A DNA stretch of 22,713 nucleotides from Collodictyon triciliatum. Lineage: Eukaryota; CRuMs. Numbering within the stretch: the first letter of the stretch is position 1; every line of letters begins with the position of its first letter. The notes beneath the pieces were generated by a model. The model ran no database searches. It saw only the letters and a program-made list of their open reading frames with translations, and had not been told where the DNA came from. The stretch lies in assembly GCA_043381765.1 (NCBI GenBank), contig JBHJMP010001695.1:1-22713 (forward strand). The letters are read 5' to 3'. Below are positions 1-18,916 of the stretch, piece by piece. The position numbers and the translations under genes were made by a program.

Positions 1-123
1 AAAAAAAAAAAAAAAAAAAAAAAAAAAGGAGCCTGAAAGTAAAAGCAAAGCAAACGCCAACACAAAAACACAACTAGACCGACGTTTCATAACGATTCTC
101 TGCGTGCTGCCTACTCAGAGTTT
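1..123 (+). other. Poly-A edge and 5' leader of the RhoGEF-myotubularin gene
   Basis: The first 27 bases are all A, followed by a purine-rich leader. In the frame of the ATG at 124 there is a TAA at 40-42 and no ATG between, so 124 is the first possible start in this exon unless an upstream intron exists. I see no clear TATA element. The A run probably marks a contig end at a homopolymer. Confidence 0.5.
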
Positions 124-1600
124 ATGCTGATTCTTCAGCCACTAACCCCAAAGATGACTCTCACAGCAATCAGCGATCCGGAAACACTCGACTCTGTGCA
201 GTCCTGTGATCATCCCGCACCCCCTACAACACGAGCTTCCTCCTCCGGAGTCATGCAGCCTGCACTTCAGATCATAACCGCACATTATCAACCGAGCGTC
301 GATTTACCTGCTCTGCACAAAGAGCAGAACGACAAAAGTGGAGAAGGTGACGGCTGGATCGAGTCAAACTTCTCGCCCGACGGGTATGTGCTTACTCCAA
401 AGGTAGACTCGTTCAATGCACCGAAGCCTGCCGAGCGACCCCACTTCCCAATCCCTACTCGCACTCCACCTCTTTCTGCTCGCTCGCGCTCTCAGAGCCA
501 GTCGGGCGACTCTGCCATGAATGCTCAGTTGGATAGAAATCTCGAGCAAGTCGGTTCCGTCCCCAGCGATATAAGAATTGGTCTATCGAGCAAAGGGAAT
601 CATCACAAGCAGGTGACACTCTATTTTGCATCGACTTGCCAATGTCTAATTACTTTCTTCTTTTTTTCTTTTCTTTCTTAGTTCACACTCATTCTGTTCA
701 TGTTTAATTTTATTGTCTGCGTTTACGTTCATCTTAATGCTAATGTTTATGTTCGATTTCTCTTCCTGTTTTCTCTCAATAAACTGTTGAAAAGAAACCA
801 AAAAAAAATGTTCAATTTCTCTTCCGGTATAAAAAACTAACATACAAATAACGCATATATTTCCTTTTTATAATTAATGTGTAGCGTTGTGATAATTCAT
901 AATATCTAATCTACTGTGTTTTTTATGAAATTTGTTTAGAGCGATATCGAAAAAGCTGTTGATTTATCACAGATAAAAGCCGTGATTCCACCACCTCCAA
1001 CTCACCAACCTCCAAAGCTACCCCGAATCTCTCCGGAGGTTTTTTTCCTCATTATTAAATCATTATACTCAATTAGCTTTAATTTATGAGTAACAAACTT
1101 AATCATGCAATAATCTTTCCATTTTTATGCGAGCTCAGTTGGAAAAGGAGCTGTTGATTGGGCTGGTTGACAGAATAGAGCGACTTTATGACATAGAGAA
1201 GAAGAAGCGCGAAACAAGCGACTGGATGTGCAAGCAACTGAGAGAAGAAGTGGAGGCAGTCAAAAAGCGCGAGTCGCTTTATGCAACCCAATTAGCTCAA
1301 TCGATGAGAATAGAAGAGCTTTCTCCAATCGATCACAATATCGAGGAGGAGCAACTATTTGCGACAAAGTACCAGGAAATGTTAGAATTTGATGCAGATG
1401 CTATGGAATCCATCAAGATTATTCAGCGGTGGTACAAGAAGACAAGATTAATTCAGAAGCTGCGTGAGATTAGTAAGTCATAACGATAATTCATACCATT
1501 CGCCTTTTGTTTGCTAATGTATGGCAGAAATTTACCGACATGAGTATGTTTGATTATTCTTGTTTAGTTTCCATCTACATCAAGGATGCAGAGAAGAGAG
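124..1600 (+). other. N-terminal exons: disordered Ser/Pro-rich region, coiled coil, IQ-like motif
   Basis: Exons are 124-612, 940-1038, 1139-1472 and 1568-1600. The first two encode a Ser/Pro/Thr-rich segment with a PPPPTHQPP run just before 1038, which could be an SH3- or WW-type ligand. The third is strongly charged and helical ([16 protein letters not shown], then KKKRE and [12 protein letters not shown]) and ends in [14 protein letters not shown], close to the calmodulin-binding IQ consensus IQxxx[RK]. Donors at 1473 (GTAAGT) and 613 (AG|GTGA) are good; the donor at 1039 (GAG|GTTTTT) is weak. No signal peptide or membrane segment is visible. Confidence 0.65.
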
Positions 1601-4600
1601 GTTACCACCACAATTATACTCGAGTTGTGTCATACTTTGTACATATTGAAAGCCCGAATCCTGTTATTACTCCCTGACTCAAATGGTTGTTCTATGCTAA
1701 ATATAAAGTATAACTAATCAGACATGATAAGAGCCGCCCTTGGGAAAAAAATACAGCGCACTAGAGCTGATATATTGAAAGATATTCGTGATCTAGAAGT
1801 AAAATATGTTAGAAATCTGAACATGATATTTCAGGTGAATGACTTTATTTAATAAAAAAAGGTGAAAAAAATGAAATGCATTCAAATTTGTTAGAAATTT
1901 CATACAATCTGGGTGTAATTCAACTCTAATTATTTTTTTGAACAACAACTGAATCGATAGTTCTTCTTGTCTCCTTTAAAAAGCGCTTGCAAAACTCCCA
2001 ATCCCATTCTTCAAGAAAACGAGATCGATTCCATATTTTCTCACATAGATTTATTTCTGAAATTTCATCGGTATTTAATTTTCTCGTTGTATTACCAAGC
2101 ATTCAATCCAGACTCAACAAAACATTAATTTTTTTTTTATGTAGGAGGCAACTGATAGAAATAGAAAATCTTATGGAAGTAGACATGAATACTTCCCTAG
2201 ACGAGACGTTTCTTGACTTTGTATGTTCTATACTTAATCATCTAAATGAGATTTAAAATTGTGAACCATAGTGGATATACACATATATTAACAAAAATGT
2301 CTGGTAGACTCGCTTGCTGCCGGAATATTATACATACACAGAAAACTATCCAAAAGCAATGAAAACGTTGCGCGAGAGTGAAAAGAGACACGAAGTTTCC
2401 GAATTTCTCAAGGTTTTGATAACATTTTGATCAATTTAACCATCCTTTCACTTTTTTTGTTTTTATGTATCGCAGCACATTTTCACCGATTTTATGACAT
2501 CATATTGTGTTAATATTTTAGAAAACATATGAGAATCCTTATTGCGGGCGTTTTCCTCTGGCTATTTTACTTTATCTTCCTATCTCCTACGCAGCGAAAA
2601 TCTACGAATATCTCAAGGTTTTTTCTTTTCTTTTTTTCTTTTTTTCTTTTCTTTTCTTTTCTTTTCTTTTCTTTTCTTTTCTTTTCTTTTCTTTTCTTTT
2701 CTTTTCTTTTCTTTTCTTTTCTTTTCTTTTCTTTTCTCTCTCTCTCTTTCTGCTACAGTTAACATTTTTTACATAGTAAATATCACCCTGTTAAAAGGCT
2801 TGGTATAATTAAATGTAAAAAAAATAGTACGTGAATGATTCAATCACTACTGATACGCGACCTCACCGAAAGCTTGTTGAAACTATGGCAATTTTTGCAG
2901 ACTACATGAGTAATTTTTTTATTGTAAAAATCATGGATATAACATGAATAATAGCTTTTGTTAGTAGAACGAACGTTCAATTTTTTTCTTTTTTGCAGAC
3001 GAAAGTCAAGAAGACCGTGCTATTGCTGAGAATTTGCAAAAGATTATTACTATCCAGCAAAAGATCTATGATTATCAGCCAGTAACAGAATATATATTTG
3101 TATATACTAAATCTGGTCTTGTTTAAAAAAAATGAAGCTTTCTTATATCAAATAAATTTTAACTCTGCATGCTTTTCTCCTAGGATGATTCCTTTTATGA
3201 CCGTGCCTTTATTCGGGAAGGTCTTTTGAATAAAATGTATGAAAAGAATGAAGACATTCGCCCATTCCGTTACTTTTTTTTGTTCTCGGATTCCCTCATC
3301 GTTACCTCCTTGATAAATCACCAAAAATCTCCGTTCAAGGTTAGTTTCCTTTATTTTTCCTTTATGTTTTCTCTCTCTCCCTTTTTTTGAAAATAGAAAC
3401 AGAACATTTATACTTTCTAAATTACTCGATTTGAGTGATATTTCCTTTCGTTCGATATCTATTCCAACTTTGTCTAGGTGATTCATGAAATAAAATTATC
3501 TGAAATTTTGGTGGAATTACACGCTGATACTGCAAGTATAATTAAAATATAAAAGTTTATACTCACTCATCGCTTAAAATAACCGCGTTTTAGTTTTGAA
3601 ATGTGGTTCACCCAAAGCTCTTTATATAATAGGAGTGAAGAATATATTTTCTATAATAACAAATGCAAACAGTCCACCAGAAAGATTCTTTACTAGTTCC
3701 TTAAGTGAGAGGGAAGAATGGATAAAAGCCATCAAAGTAACGAAACTATTGCCTCTATAGAATCATTTTTCTTTCCTTGTGTACTATTCTTGGATATCGA
3801 TTTAATTATAAACTTACATTTCTCTTTTCACATTGAAGGTCGCCATCGTAAAATACGTGAAAAAGACACCTACGATGCCAGAGAAAGTGGAATCGCAACC
3901 ATCGAAGAAATCATTTAGTTTGGGAGGATTGATAAAATTTAAGGTTTATAACTTTACTACCTTGACGATTTAAAATCATGCAATCAAATCCTCAGTCATA
4001 CATGTGGCTTACAAATAATCATATGTATAAAGAGCAATCCTTTCAGCTCGAGAAAAGGTACGAACGATGTGAAGGTATTTGTCTTGAATAAAATTAAAAT
4101 CAAGCTATATTGAAGGATAAAAAAACATCATAAAAAAGGAATGGAAACCCTGACAATCATTATTCCGCAGGATGAAAGTGACATATTCAAGGTTTGTTCT
4201 CAAGGAAGCATCAACTCTCTAGCATCACTGATACAGCAAGGTTGTCTTTTAGAACAATTATATTCCTCTCACAAAATAAATCCACAAACCGGTGATACCT
4301 ATATTTCTGCAAATATTAGTTAACTGGCAGGGATAATCACAATATTTTTCAATAATAACCAAGGATGCAATCTGGAAAAGGCAAATGTTGTTGGAGATAG
4401 ACCAATCCACATTGCTACAGCTGCAAATGACATCAGAATAATATCAATGCTCCTCGATAATAGAGTAAATATGAATGCTCGAAATCAAAATGGGTATTTT
4501 CCATTAGTATATCATAGTTTTTGTTTCGTTTCGTTTCGTTTCGTTTTTTGTATTGTTTTTGTTTTGTTTTTGAAAAAAAAGTCGTCTCTACTTTCTATTA

Positions 4601-7600
4601 TTCTTGCTTCTTCTTGAGCCAGAAAACTATATACCCAAAAGGCTATGTATATATCTTGTGAATGCGTAATCATAACAGTGTGTGTTTTTTTTCATTCAAA
4701 GGGAGACCCCTCTTCATATTGCTGCTTTGGGGAACCATGTCAAAGTAACGTGTTTACTGCTTGAGAAAGGAGCTGACCCCAAGATTACGGACAACGACGG
4801 TCGAGTTCCGGCGGATTTGGCCACTTTGGCCACTTTAAAACGTGTTATTGAAGGCAAGTTGAAAGTAGCGAGTCATACTGGTCTATAAATTGAAATCGTG
4901 ATTATTGAAAGAATAAATTCTCTGCATTCGACTAACTATATGAATGCAATATTTCAGACTATTCATCTGGAAAAAATAAAAGGCGTAAGGACATTCGCCT
5001 TTTTTTTTTAATTCATATGCTTCCATATGCATTTGTATCAGCAAAATTGTATCTTAGACCAACAAATCTTTATTGCCTTTTTTTTTATGGAAAAAATCAT
5101 TCTTTTATGATTGCCGTTATACAATTTTTCAATAATTCATTATAATTACTCCTTTTTTTCCAAAAAAAAAAACTCATCACTTTCCTCAAACCCTATGTAG
5201 ATTCTGTTGTGTCAAACCTCAGCGCCAACGCTTTATCCTCTGAGCCATTTGATAAGGCGTATAAATTCGGGGGTTCTAGTCGGGAGCGTAACAGACAGAC
5301 AACATCTTTTTATCAACTTATCGAAATATTTGATGAGGACACAAATGTGGAGCTCTTGGCTGGGGAATCTATTTCGATTAAGGTTAGAGTAAAAACCCAG
5401 AAAGAAAAATAAGCTTGTATGGTAGTTTTCTATTTTTTTTTTCTTGATCTCTTTATTTCCTTTTCCCTTTGTAAGATATATGCTGAACTGTACTATGTTT
5501 GGTTCAAAAACAGTTTGAACTCGAGTGCTCATCTACAAAATGGTTTTGTGTCATCTAATAGATTGATGAAGTTGTTGAAGTTTTTGATGGTTCCGTGGCT
5601 CGCCAGGGTCTTATACTTATCACAAACTATAGATTGATTATATACTCTCCATCAAAAGTAGAGGTATGGCTGTATGCAATCAGCTTCTTTTTTTTCTTTT
5701 ACGATATTTACATTTTTAAAGTTCGCTTAATTTTTTCCTGACAATTTAACATAAACTTTATTTAACAAGGCTTCTACCAGTTTCCAATACGATATTCCAC
5801 TAAGCACGATTGATACTGTGGACAAAACTTCGTAATTTATTGAAAGCTAGAACGAAATAATATTTTGAACAGTTGTAACTCCTGTAATACAATTTTAATT
5901 CTTATGAAATAGAATACAAGGTGTGTCCTCCTCCGGTCTTGAAATTCACTGCAAGGATTTCCGCATCATCCGCATCAGCTTTGCTCAGGTAGCTCTACGG
6001 TCATATATATTTATGAACCTGTATGAGACCTTTCTAGAGATTAATTACACTTCTTTTTGTTCAAATGAGCTGTTTGAATTCTTTTATTTTTTTTAAGCTC
6101 AAATAATATGTACTTTCAACGTGCGTGTCTGCCAAGGATATCGAACTACTTATCTTTATCTATTATCATTCTGATAAAATCAAAATTTGTTATTTCGAAT
6201 GCCTACGGTGTCATAGGCATCTCAAAACAGAAAAAGGGTTCAAAAAACATTGTGTGATAACTATTCCCCATTTGCATTCTTCCACACAATTTCTAACCCG
6301 GTAGTGGATGGGTGGTCAGTCTATACAGTTGAATCTGACTTTGCTAGGATGAATGTTCCTGGTACGAGTTTGACAGGCTATCAATGAAAACTATAATTTG
6401 AAATTTGAGCTCTCTAATCGAAAAAAATTCATCATTTTTTTCTCATTTAGACCCTGAATGGAAGCTCACAGATATGAACTCAGAATTTCGACTATGTTCA
6501 ACTTATAATAAACGGCTAGCTGTGCCGACTATCATGCTTGACGTCGAGCTCAAGGCTGTGGCTCACTTCAGAAGTCGAGCTCGGATTCCTGCACTTTGTT
6601 GGAGGAAACCATCCACAGGTTTGTTTTCAGCATAGCAAGACAGAGAAAAATCCAATATAAGCTTAGTTCACTCACTTCAAAATAGGCTAACAGTATGCAA
6701 AACAATAGGTGCAACGATATCTCGTTGCAGCCAACCACGTGCAGGAATTACCGGCTATCGATGTCTGGAGGATGAGAAGCTATTAAAAGGTAAGAAAATT
6801 AGTCGTGCATAATTGAGGTCCCGAGTAATAAACAATATGAATTTTTTCTTGAAATCAGCTATATCTGCGTTGAATAAGAGGAGCGACCTTCTCTATATAA
6901 TTGATTGTCGCCCGCGTGTGAATGCAGTTGCAAATCAGGCAAAAGGTGATCAATCATAATTAGATAGATCTCTATCAAGAGTGTTTTAGTTTACATCCTG
7001 GCAAATGAAGTACTTTTAAACTATCAATATATGCACAACTTTTAGGAGCCGGCTTTGAAAATACTGGAAACTACACTAATTGTGAAGTTATATTTATGGA
7101 CATTGAGAATATCCATGTCGTGCGCGATAGCTGGAAGAAACTTCAGGTGAATCTGTTGATACACTATTTTATTTATCTCTTTGCTATGATCTAATTATAC
7201 ATGAAATCCTGATCATATCGTTGTTGTTGTTTCTTTTAAAAAAATAATAAAAAAACTGATGGCACATATTTATCGCAAAAAAGGAATTGACATTTGGCAT
7301 CGGACAAGGTGAAGATAGCCGCTGGTATTCGATGCTCGAAGGAACTGAGTGGCTCATTCATATCCAGTCAATTATTCGAGCAGCCAAGTTTATTGTCGAC
7401 CAAATGAATACCAGGGAATGTTCATTCCTTGTGCATTGCAGTGGTAAGCAAATGCGATATGAGAATTTCTGTGTAAACCATGAACTATTTTACTTGTCAT
7501 GAAATGAGTGTTGTCCAGCACTAAGTTTATAAGAATTAATCAAGCTGACGTTTTAAAAAAAAAATGTTACCGAGTCTTACTTTGTGTGCTCCTAGTCAAT

Positions 7601-8275
7601 TCACAAGCTTACTCACATTGTATTGCCAGATGGATGGGACCGCACTTCACAAGTTGTTGCGCTGTCAGAATTACTATTGGACCCACACTATCGTACCATA
7701 TGTGGATTCGAAGCGTTGATTGAGAAGGAATGGTTGTCGTTTGGACACAAGTTTGCCACGCGTTGTGGACACGGTCCTCCAAATTGTGAAAGCGACCAAA
7801 GAAGCCCTATTTTTCTTCAATTTTTAGAATGTGTGTGGCATATCACAAGACAGTATCCAACTGCCTTCGAGTTCAACGAGGCATTTCTTATCACTATAAT
7901 TGACCACGTATATAATTGCCGTTTTGCCACGTTCCTGTGTGACTCTGTCAGCGAACGCCACCAGGTTTTCTCTTTCTCCTTTGCGCGATTGTAAACGAAC
8001 TTTGTACACATTATTGTTGTTTTCAGGGAAAGAATTTGTGTGATTATATTCAAAACCATCACCCACCCTTTTTTTTTCTGTCAAATTTGCTGCAGCTTCT
8101 TCTTTATTCAAAACCATCGCTCTGGACGTGGATGAATCAGGATTTGAAGGCATACCGGAACATGCTTTACCAAAAAGTGGACGGGCCACTGACACCGAGC
8201 GACGGGATGTGGAATCTGCGACTCTGGACAAATATGTATCTGCGGTATAGCTCGGTTCGGCTACTTAACCAATGA
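124..8275 (+). CDS. RhoGEF (DH-PH)-ankyrin-PH-GRAM-myotubularin phosphatase fusion, ~31 exons
   Basis: I reconstruct about 1,402 residues ending at TGA 8273-8275. The order is: disordered N-terminus (1-200), coiled coil with an IQ-like motif (200-307), DH domain (~320-540), PH domain (~541-660), linker, ankyrin repeats (~695-810), PH-GRAM (~870-960) and myotubularin phosphatase (~962-1402). Exon coordinates are given in the domain entries below. Myotubularins remove the 3-phosphate from PI3P and PI(3,5)P2 on endosomal membranes. The catalytic loop HCSDGWDRT is complete (Cys ~1207, Arg ~1213), so an active enzyme is expected. It is created by splicing 7443 to 7630, and an unspliced reading hides it. 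DH-PH modules activate Rho-family GTPases. All exon phases agree through to the stop, which supports one gene rather than neighbours, although transcription read-through or two genes cannot be excluded without RNA. The start at 124 is preceded by an in-frame stop; Met at 154 is an alternative. Confidence 0.85.
1722..3081 (+). other. Exons encoding the Dbl-homology (RhoGEF) domain
   Basis: Exons are 1722-1834, 1961-2070, 2145-2220, 2308-2412, 2522-2617, 2828-2909 and 2999-3081. The product opens with [19 protein letters not shown], matching DH conserved region 1 (helix start, invariant Glu, Tyr-Val). It continues with [11 protein letters not shown] and [16 protein letters not shown] (CR2-like), then [16 protein letters not shown], and ends in [13 protein letters not shown]. 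Length is about 220 residues, usual for the family. The CR3 helix reads [19 protein letters not shown], where most DH domains have a P-x-QR-x-x-[KR]-Y signature, so the GTPase contact surface is altered. The first AG considered for exon 1961 (after 1983) gave the wrong phase; the AG at 1959-1960 restores both phase and similarity. Confidence 0.85.
2646..2747 (+). repeat. (CTTTT)18 microsatellite with short CT tail
   Basis: Eighteen perfect CTTTT units run from 2646 to 2735, followed by a CT run to about 2747. It lies inside the intron 2618-2827 of the RhoGEF-myotubularin gene and adds to the polypyrimidine content of that intron. The Phe/Ser-rich open frames across it come from the repeat itself. 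Confidence 0.98.
3184..3943 (+). other. Exons encoding the PH domain and basic linker
   Basis: Exons are 3184-3339, 3478-3535, 3594-3736 and 3839-3943. The domain starts [20 protein letters not shown], followed by [14 protein letters not shown], and ends with the C-terminal helix [11 protein letters not shown] carrying the near-invariant PH tryptophan. It directly follows the DH domain, the standard tandem of Dbl-family exchange factors, where it helps membrane targeting and GTPase binding. The last exon encodes a Lys/Ser-rich linker ([20 protein letters not shown]). The intron at 3536-3593 (58 bases) is the shortest in this gene. Confidence 0.85.
4523..4543 (+). repeat. Short (GTTTC)4 repeat
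   Basis: Four GTTTC units plus a terminal G lie in the intron 4494-4701 between two ankyrin exons. No function is apparent. Confidence 0.9.
4854..4957 (+). other. Probable GC-AG intron
   Basis: The exon border reads GAAG|GCAAGT, the usual consensus of the minor GC-AG intron class, and the acceptor is TATTTCAG at 4950-4957. Using it removes the in-frame TAA at 4886-4888 and joins, in phase, a 27-base exon (4958-4984, DYSSGKNKR) to the exon at 5201. GT donors in the same stretch (for example 4857 or 4865) do not give a matching phase with as good a consensus. Confidence 0.55.
5201..5988 (+). other. Exons encoding the PH-GRAM domain
   Basis: Exons are 5201-5382, 5562-5663, 5770-5831 and 5913-5988. 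The product includes [11 protein letters not shown], the entry strand of myotubularin PH-GRAM domains. It then has [19 protein letters not shown], matching the G-x-L-x-I-T-N-Y-R-L signature, and ends [17 protein letters not shown]. In myotubularins this domain binds phosphoinositides and places the phosphatase on membranes. It lies directly before the phosphatase, the canonical order. Confidence 0.88.
6217..8275 (+). other. Exons encoding the myotubularin phosphatase domain
   Basis: Exons are 6217-6361, 6451-6618, 6709-6789, 6859-6945, 7046-7146, 7284-7443, 7630-7964 and 8027-8275. Signature blocks appear in family order: [167 protein letters not shown], and a C-terminal [13 protein letters not shown]. 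The CX5R loop has both Asp residues typical of active myotubularins, so this is not one of the dead (pseudophosphatase) members. No FYVE domain, coiled coil or PDZ-binding tail follows; the chain ends 12 residues after the last conserved block. Confidence 0.95.
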
Positions 8276-8993
8276 AGAGACTTTGGCATGTGTGGTAATC
8301 GACCTGGATATAAATTGAATCGTCTGCCCAGATAACGGCAATCACGCCCACTTTCCCCTGGCCACCATCATCTTCTCCTTCGTCACTGTGTCGCGCAGTT
8401 CGGCTCCTAGCAATTCACCCGCCGCGTCTTATCAGAACTCATCATATCCACACGCTATAGTAAGTGGTGGATTTCGTTTCAATACTAGTGAAGCCGATGT
8501 ATTATGTGATATCTAACATATTTGTTTCTATGATAACCGATAAATAAGACACATTCTCCGGTATTATGTATTTACCAGTAAATTCCACATATGCACGATC
8601 TTTTTCTTGTTTTGAAAATTCCGTACATCACAAGACGGGCCAATTTTACGGAAAAGCACACCGGATGACGTGGCGCGACGTTTGATGAACACGCGCTTTA
8701 CGACACGTGACGTACCGCCCTTTCGAACAGAGGCCCTGTGCAGAACAAGATACATTCAAGGACAACAACACCGAAGATACAGTGCATCGCTGAACATCGT
8801 GTGCCGCTTTTTATGCCTCAACAGCAACACAGACCGCAAATCACTTGCTTCATTGCCCAACTGCATAGAATCAAAAGGCTCTTCGGAATCAGCAAAGTGA
8901 CTCGCAGATTGATCGGAAGCGTCGCGCACGAGGAAACTAACTGCCTGCCCCAGGTTGCCAAGTAGCTGCGATAAGAAGAGAGAAAGGCTAGAG
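8276..8993. other. Spacer between the myotubularin gene and PCCB
   Basis: From about 8330 the composition becomes more GC-rich than the introns to its left. On the plus strand 8333-8518 is open without an ATG, preceded by CTGCCCAG and interrupted by a strong donor-like GTAAGT at 8460-8465, so it may be an untranslated or coding exon of either neighbour. Around 8936-8953 there is a good branch point plus acceptor (CTAAC then TGCCTGCCCCAG), which suggests a PCCB 5' untranslated exon beginning near 8954. Short open frames at 8670-8965 on both strands overlap each other and look like no known protein. I see no tRNA. Confidence 0.4.
8666..8714 (+). promoter_or_regulatory. Possible PCCB promoter elements: CRE-like and E-box cluster
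   Basis: Within 49 bases there is TGACGTGG (8666-8673) and a compound CACGTGACGTA (8704-8714), in which the palindromic E-box CACGTG overlaps a TGACGT half-site. Such sites bind bZIP and bHLH factors in many eukaryotes. The cluster is about 280 bases upstream of the PCCB start. The sequence only shows the motif match; any regulatory role is inference. Confidence 0.3.
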
Positions 8994-13024
<4,031 letters not shown>

Positions 13025-13042
13025 AACCCGTACCGAAGCATC

Positions 13043-13107
13043 GATTGTGATTGCGATTGTGATTGTGATTGTGATTGTGATTGTGATTATGATTATGATT
13101 ATGATTG
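13043..13107 (+). repeat. GATTGT/GATTAT hexanucleotide microsatellite
   Basis: About ten imperfect hexamer units start 19 bases after the PCCB stop codon, so they lie in its 3' untranslated region. The motif drifts from GATTGT to GATTAT along its length, which suggests slippage plus a point change that was then copied. Confidence 0.95.
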
Positions 13108-13853
13108 GTTGTTAGCATTTCTATTTCTATTCCTTTTTTTTTCTTCTTTTTTGGCTGGAACTCTGTTGACTGCGGAGAAAACGGAGGATTCTCTCATTCC
13201 TGCGTTCTTTGCAGAAGCCTTTTCCCCCTTTTGCGCCTGCTGCTGTTTTGCATCGAATCGTTGGTTATGCAGATTCCATCACGATCGACTTCTGATGTGT
13301 GGCCTGCCTTCGAAACTCTGTCCTTATGCTTGTGGGGGCAGAGAGAAAGAAGGCGAAAGGGCAGCGACTCGAGCAGAAACAAACCAAAGAAAAGAAAAGA
13401 AAGGAAAGGGGGTTTGAAGAGCAAGACACAAGTGACAAAGCAACGAACCCCCTAAAGTGACAAGTCTATTTATGCTTTCCTTCGTCTTATTTCATCTGTT
13501 CTATTATCCTTGCACTTTTTTCCTTGTTGCTTTTGCACTGCTCCGGTTGTGACTGCGAGAAACCGAAGAAAAAAAAAAGCAGCAACGAAGCCTTTCCTGA
13601 CAACCTTTTCTTTGTGCATCCGGGCGAGTTTTGGAGTTTGTGTGACTTCCTGTTGCATTTTGCCGTACACACTCCACTTTCTTCTGTTTTAATATATTCA
13701 TGGAGCTCAACAGTCATGTCGGGTGGGTGTGAAGTCAAAGGTCGCAGCTGAGTGGGTTTTGTCTTAATGGTTGCTTCCGTTTTCAATGGGGATGAATTAA
13801 GAGCGAGTTTGTGTTTAGTTTGCTGCTTCATCGTGGCAGTACGGAGGACTCTG
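13108..13853. other. Spacer between PCCB and the WD40 gene
   Basis: This holds the rest of the PCCB 3' region and the upstream region of the WD40 gene. A T/TTC-rich stretch lies at 13125-13155 and purine-rich runs at 13340-13440. Open frames of 60-176 codons exist on both strands, but they are mutually overlapping, low in complexity and match nothing I recognise. The minus-strand frame at 13487-14017 is antisense to the first WD40 exon. I find no convincing gene or RNA. Confidence 0.5.

Positions 13854-18916
<5,063 letters not shown>

Larger units (their letters stand above)
4171..4984 (+). other. Exons encoding ankyrin repeats and linker
   Basis: Exons are 4171-4240, 4364-4493, 4702-4853 and 4958-4984. 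The product shows about three ankyrin units: [20 protein letters not shown] (partial), [20 protein letters not shown], and [20 protein letters not shown] followed by [20 protein letters not shown]. The TPLHIAA core is diagnostic. Such repeats usually bind a protein partner. The route into this block is uncertain. Either 3943 joins 4171 (good acceptor CCGCAG), or a 28-base exon 4047-4074 joins 4139-4240; both keep the frame (1,402 versus 1,422 residues). The exit uses a GC donor at 4854. Confidence 0.85.

Noticed and set aside
2529-2808. Two open frames rich in Phe/Ser/Leu across the CTTTT repeat
   Set aside because: They are translations of an intronic microsatellite, with no coding signal beyond the overlapping DH exon, which uses another frame.
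6137-6207. Extra exon (reading [11 protein letters not shown]...) followed by a 23-base mini-intron 6208-6230
   Set aside because: Phases would fit, but the added residues do not match the myotubularin GRAM-to-phosphatase link. Joining 5988 directly to 6217 gives the expected spacing to the FAFFH block with a normal intron.
7287-7502. Apparent damaged active site reading HCSGKQM in a continuous frame
   Set aside because: This is unspliced reading into the intron. The donor at 7444 and acceptor before 7630 give the intact HCSDGWDRT.
8670-8965. Overlapping plus- and minus-strand open frames in the spacer before PCCB
   Set aside because: They overlap one another on both strands, match no family I know, and the region shows splice and promoter-like features instead. 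Kept only as an unresolved spacer.
13105-13455. 116-codon plus-strand frame after PCCB
   Set aside because: It starts in the microsatellite, includes a poly-Phe run and ends in a Lys/Arg purine run. It looks like 3' untranslated sequence.
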